From Favolaschia claudopus (taxonomy: Eukaryota; Basidiomycota; Agaricomycetes; Agaricales; Mycenaceae): a stretch of DNA of 64,000 nt. The DNA lies in NCBI GenBank assembly GCA_037176885.1, contig JAWWNJ010000009.1, positions 1,736,001-1,800,000 of the forward strand. The letters run 5' to 3'. The notes below the pieces were generated by a model, which saw only the letters and a list, made by a program, of their open reading frames with translations, ran no database searches and was not told the DNA's origin. The position numbers and the translations under genes were made by a program. Below, one piece after another: positions 49,025 to 60,490 of the stretch. Numbering within the stretch: the first letter of the stretch is position 1; each line of letters begins with the position of its first letter.

Positions 49025-50573
49025 ATGTCGCTGGATAGCTCGCCCTTCGCAGACCACCTCGGGACAAACTATGTACCCTCAGACGCTGAGGTTGCAGAGA
49101 TTCGCTCACTTCTCGCCGGTCCCGAAGATAAGTTGGCTCGTTTGGAACGCCGAGATCGAGGTTTTGGACCGAGCCCTCACGGAGCTTAGGGAGAAGCGCG
49201 AAGCACTGAAACAGCCAATTGACGCTCACAGGGCTCTCATATCCCCCATACGACTCCTTCCTCTCGATATTCTTGCAGAGATCTTCCTTGCTTGCCTTCC
49301 CTCGAAACGCGAAGCCCTCATCGACGAGTCCAAAGCGCCTCTATTGCTGGGTCGCATCTGCAGGCATTGGAGAGCTGTCGCATATTCTACTCCAACCCTT
49401 TGGAGCTCGATTCACATTCCATGGGAGTTTGATTGTCCCCCCGCGATTCTGACAAGGCTAGAAACAATTGTGGAGGCATGGTTGAGGCGCTCCGCCGCCT
49501 GTTCGCTGTCTGTTTCGCTTGCCGTGCCCTCTCATGCGGCAGATGTAGCCGACGACTCGGAGGGGCAAAAACTCATCCTCCGATTGCTGTCAGTTTCCGA
49601 CCGCTTGCGCCACCTGGGATTGTCCGGTGATCCCCAATTGTTGCGCCCTTTTTTGCAGCTCGGTCAACAGGATTTGCCGCGTTTGCGCAGTATCGCAATC
49701 AACTGTCTTAACAGTTTAATTTCTAGTGGAGATGCGTTCTCTGTAGAACCATTGCAAGTGTCCACTCTAGAGCATGTATCGCTGATTGCCCGAAATGTGG
49801 ATCCCCTTACATTGCCAATCAACTGGTCGCACCTCACTCGACTTCGGCTGGAGTGCGAAGGCGGACGGGGAATAAATGGAGGTCTCGAGGGAGGTTTAGC
49901 TCTTGACGACGCACTTGATGTGCTGCGAAGGGCGTCCAACTTGGTCTTCTGCCGCCTACAAATATATCACGATCCAGCAGTGGTCGGAGCTCAAACCTTT
50001 TCATCGTCCGCCCCCATCATACTGCCCCACATTCGTACTCTCACCCTCACCGATGTAGTACTCGAAAAGTGGATTTCGCATCTGGTAGCTCCCAATCTGC
50101 GTTATCTACAGATTGGTTCCACATCTGCTGATGCTGAAGACACCGGTCTTTCAGTAGTTGCTGACGTGTATTATCTCGCGGGCAATGCATTCCAAGAGCT
50201 TTTACAATGTCTGCCATCCATCTCGCATCTGCGCGTAATTGGCAATTACTACAGCCCTCGACGATTAGACAAGGCATACATTGCATCATTCTATGCGCCA
50301 TACAATCTGTGCCCCTCGCTCACGCATCTGAAGATTTACACGGCGGACCTTTCGGACGAAGATGTTATGGAATTGGTCGAAGCGCGAATGGCCATGCCCA
50401 CTCCTCTCAAACGGCTGGAGATTCACCTCTCGAGAAGCATGGAGGTCGACCTCATTCCCGAACTCGAGGCTTTTATCCCGCATGGGCTGCGAGTTGAACT
50501 CATCTATCAACAGACACAATGGGAGTTTCATCCGCCGCATGGTGTACAGCACCATATTTGGGAGCCGATGTAA
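49025..50573 (+). CDS. F-box-like protein, paralog 1, frameshifted
   Basis: Intronless F-box-like/LRR-type gene, paralog of 56577-58187. The natural start MSLDSSPFADHLGTNY is at 49025 and runs in frame through GPEDKLARL. There the sequence has one base more than its paralog (TTGGAACGCC at about 49143-49152), and the rest (NAEIEVLDRALTELREKRE...) lies in another frame to 50573. The remaining 470 or so residues are open and well conserved: ISPIRLLPLDILAEIFLACLP (F-box-like core), ICRHWRAVAYSTPTLWSSIHI. Translation from an ATG at 49071 in the second frame could still yield most of the protein. It is either a recent pseudogene or a sequencing error. Confidence 0.75.
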
Positions 50574-50793
50574 GTACTACTCGTAGTAGTTGAATAGAAC
50601 ACATCATGGAGCAACATTGGAGGAGAGTATTGATGAAATTCGGTGGCAGGGACACGGGAAGGAGCATCGAGTACCGAGTCGGTGTGAGGACCCATATTCC
50701 TCAGGGTTTGGAACTGGTTTGGATTCGTTGCAATTTCGGTTTGACACGGACCCAGTGTGACGCGTATGATCTAGAAATGTTCAATCGTATAAT

Positions 50794-52061
50794 TTATGAA
50801 TGACAAGATACACAGGGTACGAAGGAGCCAACGTTTTCATCAGAAATGCCTTCAGAAAGTTCCAACCGTTCGGCCTGGTCGATGATGCTAGAGGCGAGAA
50901 ACTCGTCCATTTTGCCGAGAACCCGGTAATGAAGAGTGAAACGCGTCAGAACGCCTACCAGAATGTCGCATACGCAGAGCCGCGTGTCGGGTGCGAAGTG
51001 TTTTCCATTCGAAGCTGCCAGTAGGACGTCCAGTAGACCATGTAGTAGGGCGCTTTCGACAACAAGGGTCCCTTGGTCTTGCTCGGAACAGTATTTCAAG
51101 AAGCAGAGACATTGAACCGTGATGACGCGGTGTGCCTCGTTGAATTTGGAAACGGGGATTCGACTGAGGGCCCTGAGCGCAGCAAGAGTAACCGTCCTGG
51201 TGAAGCCTAGAGGTACAAGCGCAGCGCACAACGGGCGCAGAAGGTCAGGACGTTGTTCAGACGCTTTGGGTTTCTCAAGATCGGCACGGGGTTTGTCGGT
51301 GCGGACGACTGCCAGATGCACGAACTCGCTCAAATCCATTTCAGTGGCCGAAGGGGGAACTGCGACCTCGCATTGGCGGATAACCATGCGGGCCAAGTCG
51401 GATAAGTATGTCGCCACGTATGCCTTCGAGGAGGTTGTCCAGACGAACGTCCGCCTCGTTGAGGATAATGCGGATTGGGGTGTCAAGGATCCATTGGTAC
51501 CCGAGAAAGTCGCTTGGAACGGAGAAGCAGCTATAGGCGCGTGCGGCGAAGATTTGGGACTTTGGGTCCGATAAAAATATGGCCTTGTCGCGAGCGGATT
51601 CGGATATGTAGCCGAGGAAACGCATCATCTGGAAGTAGAATTCTTTGATCAAGCCCAATTCAAGCGCAGTGCAGAGAAACTCTTCGTGTTGGAAGATATA
51701 GTATGACCAGGTAGAGATTCGGGGCCAGAGGTCTTTGAATGTTTCATGGGATGGCCGAGAAGTAAACAGACCGTTGAGCGCTAGAAAGCCGCTCCATAAA
51801 TCATAGAGTATGTTCGGCGCGAGAGAGTCCAGAGTATCGACTTGCGAAATTCGTGTAGGATCGAGCAGAAGAAAGAATACTGGGGCGAATCCGGTGGATA
51901 GAATTGAGGGCGAACAGTCAATGAGCAGAGCGAATTCGGCGAGACTCTGCCTCGTCAGCGGCATGTTGATCATTGACTTTGCAAGCCGCTACAGATTGGC
52001 AGTGGTTGAATCACATTGGTACGCCGGGACATACAGAAAACTTGGGACTCACCCGCTTCAT
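50794..52061 (-). CDS. Uncharacterised protein, possible internal frameshift
   Basis: No recognised domain. A likely start is MKRR (52061), spliced (GTGAGT...TGTAG) to LAKSMINMPLTRQSLAEFALLIDC. The first frame is coding-like through LNEADVRLDNLLE (about 51440). A second frame, open from 51486 down to 50794, then carries AYVATYLSDLARMVIRQCEVAV and a helical leucine-rich C-terminal half. The two frames overlap without usable splice sites, so a one-base deletion or sequencing error near 51430-51440 is likely. The composition (helical, Leu/Ala-rich) suggests an armadillo-like or MYND-associated scaffold, but that is weak. The gene lies between two F-box paralogs. Confidence 0.6.
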
Positions 52062-52458
52062 TATTGCTTGTTCAGGCTGGAGAGGCGCAAATCGACGTGC
52101 ATGGCGTGGTTGGAGGAAGAGTGACAAAATAAGTACTTACCTGGTGTGTCATATTTAAATTTGCCGAACACTTGTCGGCCTCCGGTGGTCGGTAAAAGAG
52201 ATTCACTGGGCTGGCACTTTGCGAGCCATTCAACCATTAGCCAAACGTATCTACATACGCGTCATGTATTTTAATACTCGCGATAGGACTGGTCAACAGC
52301 CGCTAGTGGCCCCGTACAGTAAATAAGATGAAAAGAATATGCAGTGCACCGAAGACGTGAAGGACATGAATAACGTTAACAAAATGCGGGCAAATCAAGA
52401 GCAATGAGCTCCGGTCTAGCTTCTGCTGGGCCGCCTAGACTCAACAAATTACCGTAGG
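52062..52458. other. Intergenic, uncharacterised gene / AVL9
   Basis: 397 bp holding the upstream gene's promoter and the AVL9 3' end. No feature was recognised. Confidence 0.4.
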
Positions 52459-55400
52459 TCATAGCGCCATCGAAGTGAAGCCATCTTCGTCTGGTGCGTC
52501 GTCGCGTGCGGCTGGAGGATGCTCAGTGGTAGGCGAGTGGTGTGCGGGAACGCCGTCCGTCTCGAGAGGAACAGAAGCGGAGACAGAGACCGGCTTGAAA
52601 TCCGAATCGTGTGAAGGTGATTCGTCATGCGCCGAAGATTGTTGCGGCGCGGGTACGGGCGCTGGCGCTGGTGCGGGTACTGGCTCCTCACGTACAATAG
52701 GCGCCGGCACCGGTACGTCCAGAGCTGCGGACTTTGCCTTGGGTGCCACAGCCGGCTCCTCAAAGACAGGCGCAGGCTGAGGCACCGGCGGTGGAATAGC
52801 AGGAGCCTGTGCCGCCTTTGGTGTCAACAACGACAAGCTCCTCAACCCCCCTGGGCTCACAGGCGCAGGCGCCGGTATCGCCGTCGGCGGCGCGGGTTCC
52901 TGCGGTGTCGGAGGAAACACACTCGGACTCGTGATCGCCGACGGGCTCATCATTCCCAAGAACGAGGGTTGCGTAGCGTGCGGGCTTTCGCCCATTATCA
53001 CCGGCGGCGTTGTCACAATGGGCGGCGGCATCTCCGCTTGGCTCTCCCTCCGCCCGAGCGTCGGCAATGAGAACTTTGACTTGGAGAGGAAGGAACCGAT
53101 ACCGGCGCCCCATGACGAAAGTGCGGGTCTCGCGGGCGTGGCCGGAGGGGCTGAAGCAGCTGTGGGTGCGGGCGTAGGAGCAGGAGAGGCAGGTGGATCG
53201 AGGAGAGTCGAATGGCGCGCAAGCAACAAAGGCCGTGCAGTACCAGCAGGTACCGACGCATGTTTGTCCTCCACTTCCGCCTTCTTCGCAGGCTCTATAG
53301 GGGTACTCGCACGCTTCGCCGCAGCAGCCTCACTGTTCGCGGCTGCCTGTGCCGCCCACCGACCTCGCACACCCTCAATTGTCTTGAAGAAGTTCGTGCT
53401 CGCCTGCGCGATGGCCTCCCGCGCCGGAGCTAGTTGCTGTTCGATCTTCAAGTCCTGCAGGCCCTCTTGAAGGCGGATGCCGATATCCGCGACGACAGAC
53501 GGCTTGTCGACACATGGGTGGCGTGGCTCAATGATGTCGAAGAGCAAAGGGTCGGTGCTGCGGTCCCATACATCGTGTGCGTTGGTATGTTTGAACTCGG
53601 CGATCCATAAAGGGTTGAATTCCTCTGCGGAGGTTGCGTAGTCGTCTATAAATTATATCTCAATCAAGCCTCGACGGCCAGGAAGGTGATATACGCACCG
53701 GAACCACCAGAGATGATGACACCGTTCCCCTCCCCTTTCTTGGCTGTGAAGTCACGATATCTTACAGTCGCAAGCGCGGCAGAGATATATTCCTCGAACT
53801 AAGTAGCCAGTTAGCAGAAATTACAGTGTCTGGAGCAGAGAAATACCTTTTGCCGCAGATAATCGTCGCTACCTTTGAACCTGCGATAAATTCAGCAACA
53901 GTGCAAAAGAAGTCAAGCCAGTCATACATCATATTAACCGGCTTTCCCTCCTCATCGTTCCACCCATCATTGACATCCTTAATGATATCGTCCATCCACT
54001 TCCGGTCTGCAGGCGTCAACGCGGCCAACTTCTCCAGCTTCAAATCACGGAACTCCAGCACACCCGTCTCGGTATTCACAAGCAGATCAATCTCCTTCCT
54101 CGCCGTAACGATCGAGTTGGTGCTCCCGCACAACCAACTCTTGGCTCCCGCGGCGACGTCGATTTGCTGCAGCGGGAGATAGGGCTGGAAGAACGCGTCC
54201 CTGCCGAAGATGTCGAGGGGAAGTCCGGTGTACGCCATCATGCTTTTCCTATCAGACGTTTTGAGAGACGTAGGGCGGGATAGTGTTGGTGCGCGAGCGG
54301 CGAGGGGCGGCGAGCCGCAGTCGTCGAGAGTTTGGAGGAGGCCGGGGAACAGGGATACGAGGGAGTATTGGTAGGTACAGAGTCGCTCGACCGGGTGGCC
54401 GTAAAACATTATCTACCGGGCTATGTTCATGAGAAGTTACGCATCGAATAGAAAAGCACGCACCCGTTTCTGCAGCATCAATGCTTTCACCAGTACCAAG
54501 GTGCGTTGTCGGAAGGTGTGGACAAGCTCACGTAAGTTAGTGCCCATGTACAGATTGCTTTCCGTCAGCTGGGAACGCAGCGACTGTTCCAAAGAAGAGC
54601 CAAAGTCATCCAGAATGGCGGTCGAGGAGAAATCCTTCTGTTGGAAGAGTGCGGTCGTGACGACGCCGAGTTTGTCGCTATTGCAGTTTTAGCCTCAGTC
54701 CGAAGTCACAGTGACCGAGACACACCGTATGGGCCCGAAAATGGGCTTGGAAGCCAGCACTACGACGGCCTTTTGGACAGTGGAACGTGTCACGTCGGGC
54801 ATTTTCACAAGCAGAGCGGACGCGGCAATCTGTTGATTGCACGAAATGCCGAATATCGTAGTGGGGTTGGGCCCAGAGGGTACGAGATGGAAATACGAGT
54901 AGTCTTCGGCGCTCTGTGTAGTTAATTGGTCATGATGACTGGCACATGTCGAGTGCGCGACGTACGAGATGTGCACCATCCGGCAGTGCCAAGAAGGGCA
55001 GTATCTTTGCAACCTCTTCGTCCTCAAAGATTTCCCCCGTCGAGTATTCGATGCGTGGACCGACCTTGGGAGATTAAGCAACAGAAAGGCCATTATAAAG
55101 CGGTAGACACATACGAGATGATTGAAGTCGACGAGCGCAATGCCCAAGATGAGTGGACGGTCGCCCGGGAGCACAATCATAGACTCTGGTCGTGCTTTTC
55201 GCGAGGAACCGGACGCGACAGAGGTGATCGACTCTGTGTCCCCGCGCGACGGCGGATACGTCGGCAAGCTGGATTCCTTGGGCTCTTCGAATACCGAGGG
55301 TGCCGCAGACGTATTTGGACTCTCTTGAGCACCCATTTCGCGGTTGTACATGCTGAGATCGTCCGGCTCTGAGCTCATATCGGTGTCAAGGGTATATGGA

Positions 55401-55573
55401 TGTGAAGCTCGATGGTCAAAGTGTGCAGCTTGATTCTGAACGGAATTTCTTGGTGAAACTGCGGGAGAAGAAAGAGATATCGACCGCTGGGACGCGGTAT
55501 CGTTGTCGTCGTCGTCGGTGGGCGCAAGGAAGCTACGCCCGGCCGCTGGAGAGTGAAGCGCTTCGAGAGACAT
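52459..55573 (-). CDS. AVL9: AVL9, DENN-family late secretory protein
   Basis: Avl9 acts in exocytic transport from the late Golgi and belongs to the DENN-related family. It starts MSLEALHSPAAGRSF (55573), with a Ser-rich N-terminal tail. The conserved domain opens with LILGIALVDFNHLVGPRIEYS, followed by ILPFLALPDGAHLS, FGISCNQQI, LVHTFRQRTLVLVKALMLQK and MFYGHPVERLCTYQYSLVSLFPGLL. The C-terminal 350 residues are low-complexity, rich in Pro and Ala, and probably disordered, ending DEDGFTSMAL. Several short introns occur in the conserved part; the tail is a single exon. Confidence 0.9.
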
Positions 55574-56576
55574 TTGGCGGAAGTGACAGGTAGACGGAAA
55601 CGGAGACTTTTCTCGAATCAGAAATCACTGATTTCGACAGCTCGGCAGTAACTCTCTTTTGGCACACTCAGGTACAGTACTACACTGGTACTACTCAGGT
55701 ACTGGGGTAGCGTGCTCGAGGGTCTCAAAGTTCAGTCGAAAAGGTAGCAAAGAAGGTAAAGATAAACTACTGTGAGCAATGTACGAGAAAGAGCCAAAGC
55801 GGTATGAAAAAATTCAAGAAGAAACATCCATCGTCTTGGTCGGAACACGCGGGTGACGGCGGAGACGGGGTCTCGACTCTTCTCTTATAGACAACGTGCA
55901 GCGGGGGCTGTATAGGCAGGGGCTGCGTTTGTGAGCAGAGAAAAGACTATAAGAGATGTCAAAGAGATATCCGAAAAATTAATCTATGTTTGGCTGTGCA
56001 GATATCGGGGACATACGAGGCTGAGAACAAGGAAACGAATAGCAATGAACATGCGGCGCAAGTCCTTGCCTTTACAATTTTGTCGAGGAGAATGGTCAGA
56101 GACAAAGTCAAACCGGAGATGGAAGAACGTGGAGCGCGAATCAAGCTTCATAGTATTGAAACGAAGTATAAGATGCGCCTTCAATCGCTACAAAATCTAA
56201 TTCCAAAAGCAATTCAGCAAGGTCCAAGGAGGTGTGGCAGGTAGACGGAAGACAAGAGGAAATATTCTTTGGGTGGAATGCGCCGCATGATAGATTACAA
56301 GTAGGGCTGTTCAAGAAGCTATTATTCGGACTGAAATTCAGGGTAGGAAAAGGCTGCAGGGTCAAGTTTGTGAAGCACACAATTTTGGGGATTTGATGGT
56401 CAAAAACCCGAGTCAAGGCGTCGACAGGCCGTCGTGGGCGACGATCGAAGGCTTCCAAGGGGGAGAGAGCAGATTTTCAGGCGGTCGCGGACGTTTCCAG
56501 CTACGGCTAGTCATGGTGTCATGGCAGTAAGAGGTTGGGAAAGCGTGTGACATTGTGAACTTTGTTTCTTACCACC
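55574..56576. other. Divergent intergenic, AVL9 / F-box paralog 2
   Basis: 1.0 kb. Around 55670-55710 the word GGTAC(T) recurs several times. Purine-rich stretches follow. No gene or RNA was recognised. Confidence 0.45.
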
Positions 56577-58187
56577 ATGATCCTGAGTGAGAGCCCCTTC
56601 GTACGCCACTTCGGCACAAACTATATCCCTTCCGACGCTGAAGTCCTCGACATTCGATCCCTTCTAAGTGGTCCTGAAGATGCTGTGGCTCGCTTAGACG
56701 CTGAAATCGAAGAGATGGAACTCGCCCTCACGCAGCTCAAGGAACGGCGCGAAACACTAATGAAGCCAATTACCGCCCACAGAGTGCTCATATCCCCCAT
56801 GCGACGCACTCCCGACGATATTCTCTTCGAAATCTTCTTCTCCTGCCTCCCCGTGACCCATAACGCTCTCATCGACCCGGCAGAAGCACCTTTGCTCCTA
56901 ACTCGCATTTGCAGACGCTGGAGAGCGGTTGCATACTCAACCCCCGCGCTCTGGACCTCCATCCATATTCCAGCATCGCATGCGCAGGAACACCTCTGGG
57001 TTTCCCCCGACTATCTTTTCGGATTAGGCAAGGCAGTCGAGGCATGGTTCCAACGTTCTGCGCATTGCCCCCTCTCCGTCTCTCTTGTCTTCCCCAGCTT
57101 ACGCGAAACTGGAACTGACGTCGCCGCCGTCGCCGAACAATCAGAAGAACTTCTTTCGCAACTGAGTGCGGTTTCTCGACGTTTGCGGCACTTTACCCTA
57201 AGCGGAACCTCCGCCCGGCAATTGTCCTACATTCTCGCAACCCTTGGAGCAGATCCTCTTCCCCTTCTGCAGTCTATCACCGTGTCCTGCTCATACGGAG
57301 ATCGCGTTTTCAGCGATCGTCCAGCTGCCATGGCCGTCTTGGAGCTACCTACTTTGAAGAACATATCGCTCCGCGTCACTGAAAGTACCAGCCCCCTCGC
57401 GTTCTCAATTCAATGGCAGCAACTGGTGCGACTCAAGATTGACTGCGCCGCCTTCCGTACAGTGCAGGGACTAGCATCTTGGAGTTTCGATACCAAAGCC
57501 GCGATCGAGCTGCTTCAAAGGTGTCCGAATCTCGTCTGGTGTCATCTTCGATTGTTCCAGATTGGACGGGGTGACCCAGAGAAGGGACTAGCACTGACGC
57601 CGATTCATCTACCTCACATCCATGAACTGATTTGGATTGGAGTGTCCTCTATGCAGTGGGTCAAGTGCTTGGTAGCGCCGAAACTGCGATACTTCCAGGT
57701 CGGAACTCCGGGCATGCGTGGTCCAGTCGTACCGGCGAAAGCTACAGCTACAGCTACACGCTTAATTGTAGCCCTCAACCCGAAGTCCATCACCATGTCC
57801 GGTTTTCAAACGCTTTTGCAGTGTTTTACGGACGTCTCAGAGCTGTGTCTCTCGGGATCTGTAGGGTACTTTGACAGTTCCACGAGATACCTATCGCAAG
57901 ACCTGGACGACTCTTTCCTGACCCTCACGGACATCTTGTGCCCAGCATTGACCCATCTGACCGTCCGTAGTGACACCTCCTCCTTCTCGGATCGCGGTGT
58001 GTTGCGATTCATCAAAGCCCGGGTAAGCAAAGGGACCCCTCTTCGCGAAATCCAAGTTCAGCTCTGGAGGAAGATGGAGGTCGACATCATGCCTGAACTT
58101 CGGCCCTTGATTTGCGATGGGTTACAAGTTACACTGCAGTATCCCCCGCTATCGATGTTTGATTCTCGACACGGGTTGCGGTTTTGA
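56577..58187 (+). CDS. F-box-like protein, paralog 2
   Basis: Intact intronless gene of 536 aa, paralog of 49025-50573. It opens MILSESPFVRHFGTNYIPSD, then an N-terminal coiled coil (DAEIEEMELALTQLKERRE) leads into the F-box-like core (ISPMRRTPDDILFEIFFSCLP ... ICRRWRAVAYSTPALWTSIHI). The rest is leucine-rich and repeat-like. Proteins of this design are thought to recruit substrates to SCF ubiquitin ligases. The start is supported by alignment with the other copy. Confidence 0.85.
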   Translation: MILSESPFVRHFGTNYIPSDAEVLDIRSLLSGPEDAVARLDAEIEEMELALTQLKERRETLMKPITAHRVLISPMRRTPDDILFEIFFSCLPVTHNALIDPAEAPLLLTRICRRWRAVAYSTPALWTSIHIPASHAQEHLWVSPDYLFGLGKAVEAWFQRSAHCPLSVSLVFPSLRETGTDVAAVAEQSEELLSQLSAVSRRLRHFTLSGTSARQLSYILATLGADPLPLLQSITVSCSYGDRVFSDRPAAMAVLELPTLKNISLRVTESTSPLAFSIQWQQLVRLKIDCAAFRTVQGLASWSFDTKAAIELLQRCPNLVWCHLRLFQIGRGDPEKGLALTPIHLPHIHELIWIGVSSMQWVKCLVAPKLRYFQVGTPGMRGPVVPAKATATATRLIVALNPKSITMSGFQTLLQCFTDVSELCLSGSVGYFDSSTRYLSQDLDDSFLTLTDILCPALTHLTVRSDTSSFSDRGVLRFIKARVSKGTPLREIQVQLWRKMEVDIMPELRPLICDGLQVTLQYPPLSMFDSRHGLRF

Positions 58188-58521
58188 TGCTTCGTCTGGG
58201 GGAAGAACAGCGATAAACACTGGCCTTTAAACATCCTGAACGAACATTCTTCTCGCTGACAAAAAAATTGGGTCGACGAAGTAAAGCAATGGCGGTCGCA
58301 GTCACGGTTCGAGCTTGAGAGTAGTTGAGAGTCCAAAACACAAATCGTCACAATAGTTCACAGCAGACAAGTTGTACAATGATATACACTAACTACTTCA
58401 CTATACAAAGCCGTCCAGTCCAATGCATTCGTTAGTCGTCGCGTTTCGTGTCATCGTGCAGATAATTAGGAAGGATGCATGCAATCATAAATAAGTCTAT
58501 GGTCCGTCCTGGAGCAGAGAA
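58188..58521. other. Convergent 3' intergenic region
   Basis: 334 bp between the ends of F-box paralog 2 and the secreted protein gene. No feature was recognised. Confidence 0.4.
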
Positions 58522-59572
58522 TCATGCCAAGTCACTTTGGACACGCGTTACTGTGAGTATCGCGACGCGCCCGTCTTGAGCTATATTATGATTTATACCT
58601 TCAGGACCATGCTGAGCTGCTTGATCGGAGTCGCAAGGAGAAAGACCTACCCCGCCTCCCAGGAGCTAAGAGTCCAGATACCCACTCCACCTCGGCGCGC
58701 CACTGCATTTGCTCGCCACCTGTACCAGGCCACGGCCACCCCGCCGGAAACTCTTCATTTTCGTGGGGCACCCAGAACTCCGGCAATTCGCCATGTCGAA
58801 TCCAGAGCTCCGAACCTGCGAGGGCTTGTTCGACAAGCCAGTCTCGACCGAGGTTGTACCCGTTGGCGACGATGGTGTGGCCGCGTCTCGAATCCTCTTC
58901 CTTCGATGCGCTAAATTTGGAGAATATGAGCGATGAAAGTCAGTCATGATGGAAACCCGCCCGCAGCACTGACCCTAGAAACCAAGCTCCACTGTTGCCC
59001 TCGGTGCCGTTCTGCCGCCATGCACGGAAGTGGTGGCCGCCGGCGATGCTCTCCCAGCAGCTCCCCCACCCGGGCATGCGGAAGTGTTGGCGGAATAACA
59101 GCGCTTCTGGCTTGCGCCCGTCCCCATCGCCGAGATTCGCGAGGTGGATATGACCTAGAGAGCAGGGAGACATAAACTTCGGTCTCGGTCCTAATCGTCT
59201 TTGGGCGATGCAAACCTCTGTGGAGCCCCATGCACTCACGAGCGTAGCCTATGGAGGCCACGTATGCGATGAAGCCTTCGTCGGTGAGAACGAAAGGATC
59301 GGAGTTTCCTGAGATAATGACATTGAGTGGCTCGCCGCGAGTCTTCGTCGTGAACTACGTCTCGAATGAGCTGCTGCGGCATTGTAATGGCTTTCCGAAG
59401 GACATACATCGAGCAGACGACCGCCCATAATACGCGGATCTATCCATCCAAAAGGTATTCCGTCTTCGATTTCAGAATGTTCCGAGACGAGACGAAACGG
59501 TTGCTGGGTTGGAGAGGCAGCAACGAGGGTAAGAAAGACAAGGAAAAGCAAGCGAAGGGTATACGAAAGCAT
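58522..59572 (-). CDS. Secreted protein of unknown function
   Basis: It starts MLSYTLRLLFLVFLTLVAAS at 59572, a clear signal peptide. Several exons follow. Recognisable conserved-looking stretches are NVIISGNSDPFVLTDEGFIAYVASIGYA, HIHLANLGDGDGRKPEALL, GSCWESIAGGHHFRAWRQNG, GAWFLG, HTIVANGYNLGRDWLV and, in the last exon, GINHNIAQDGRVAILTV. It ends QSDLA at 58522. I know this pattern only as hypothetical secreted proteins in basidiomycetes. Conserved His, Cys and Trp residues hint at an enzyme, but I assign no function. Confidence 0.7.
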
Positions 59573-60490
59573 AATTAAGAAGAGAGACAGTGTCCGACCA
59601 TAAGTATGTCGGTCTCCGTGCGTGGCGGCAGAAAGGAAGAGGTGACCAATTTAGTAATATGATATCATAGCTCAAGTTACTTCCAAGCTACCTACTTTAC
59701 AAGAAACTCGCGAGTAGATAAATAGTTACAGAGTATCAGGACCGTAGAATCCACGTCGGGGATTGGGCTTCCAGGCTGGAGAGTAGCCTGTGGACCATGG
59801 TACGAAATGACACTTGATTTGGACACTGCGTCTCCATCTTCCTCGAGAACTATGGGGAACTGGGTCTGAAACTGCCGCAAGGGAGTGTCCATATTGATGA
59901 ATCGCGGCGCCATCCGTGGAGGCAGGTCCCGCATCGTCTACTATCAGATGTGTTAATACGGGACATTACTCGTGTATGAGGGTTAGGAAATTCTCAAGCC
60001 CCTACATAGAAGACTGAGGTCATCTATATGTCCACCATGATGTCGTATGAACCACAGATAAAAGCAAGAGACGTTTGTGATTCAGAAACATTGTAGAACA
60101 TGGCAGACAGAAGCTCTCGGAAAGTGGACACTTGCAAGTAATTTAGCTCAAGCGCCATAGTCAAGTCTGGAGTAGTCTGGCTAGCTTCAGGTAGCACCGA
60201 GTTGTTATTTTATGTCTGGAGGCAAAGCAGTTTTGACAGGATTAGGCATGTAAACCACGGCGGAGGAAAGCAGTTTTTTCAGTCGCGACAGGGTTAGTTC
60301 CATCGCCACAATTAATCTCAGTTCCAAGCGAGCCAGGTGATATTCAGAACCGCTGAGAAGAGAGAATCTTGAGGGCCTCAGCGTTGGTTTTGTGTCCAGA
60401 CGGTCTACGAACTCGGTATTGAGGTGGTACGAGACAAGCGCAGTACGTCACACGGGGTCACACACCCTCACCACTTACCACCATGCCACC
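59573..60490. other. Divergent intergenic, secreted protein / WD40 gene
   Basis: 918 bp. A minus-strand frame at 59692-59934 (MRDLPPRMAPRFINMDTPL...) is somewhat protein-like but matches nothing I know, so I leave it uncalled. Confidence 0.4.

Noticed and set aside
52459..53547. Plus-strand frames opposite the AVL9 tail
   Set aside because: They are shadows of the low-complexity Pro/Ala-rich AVL9 C-terminus.
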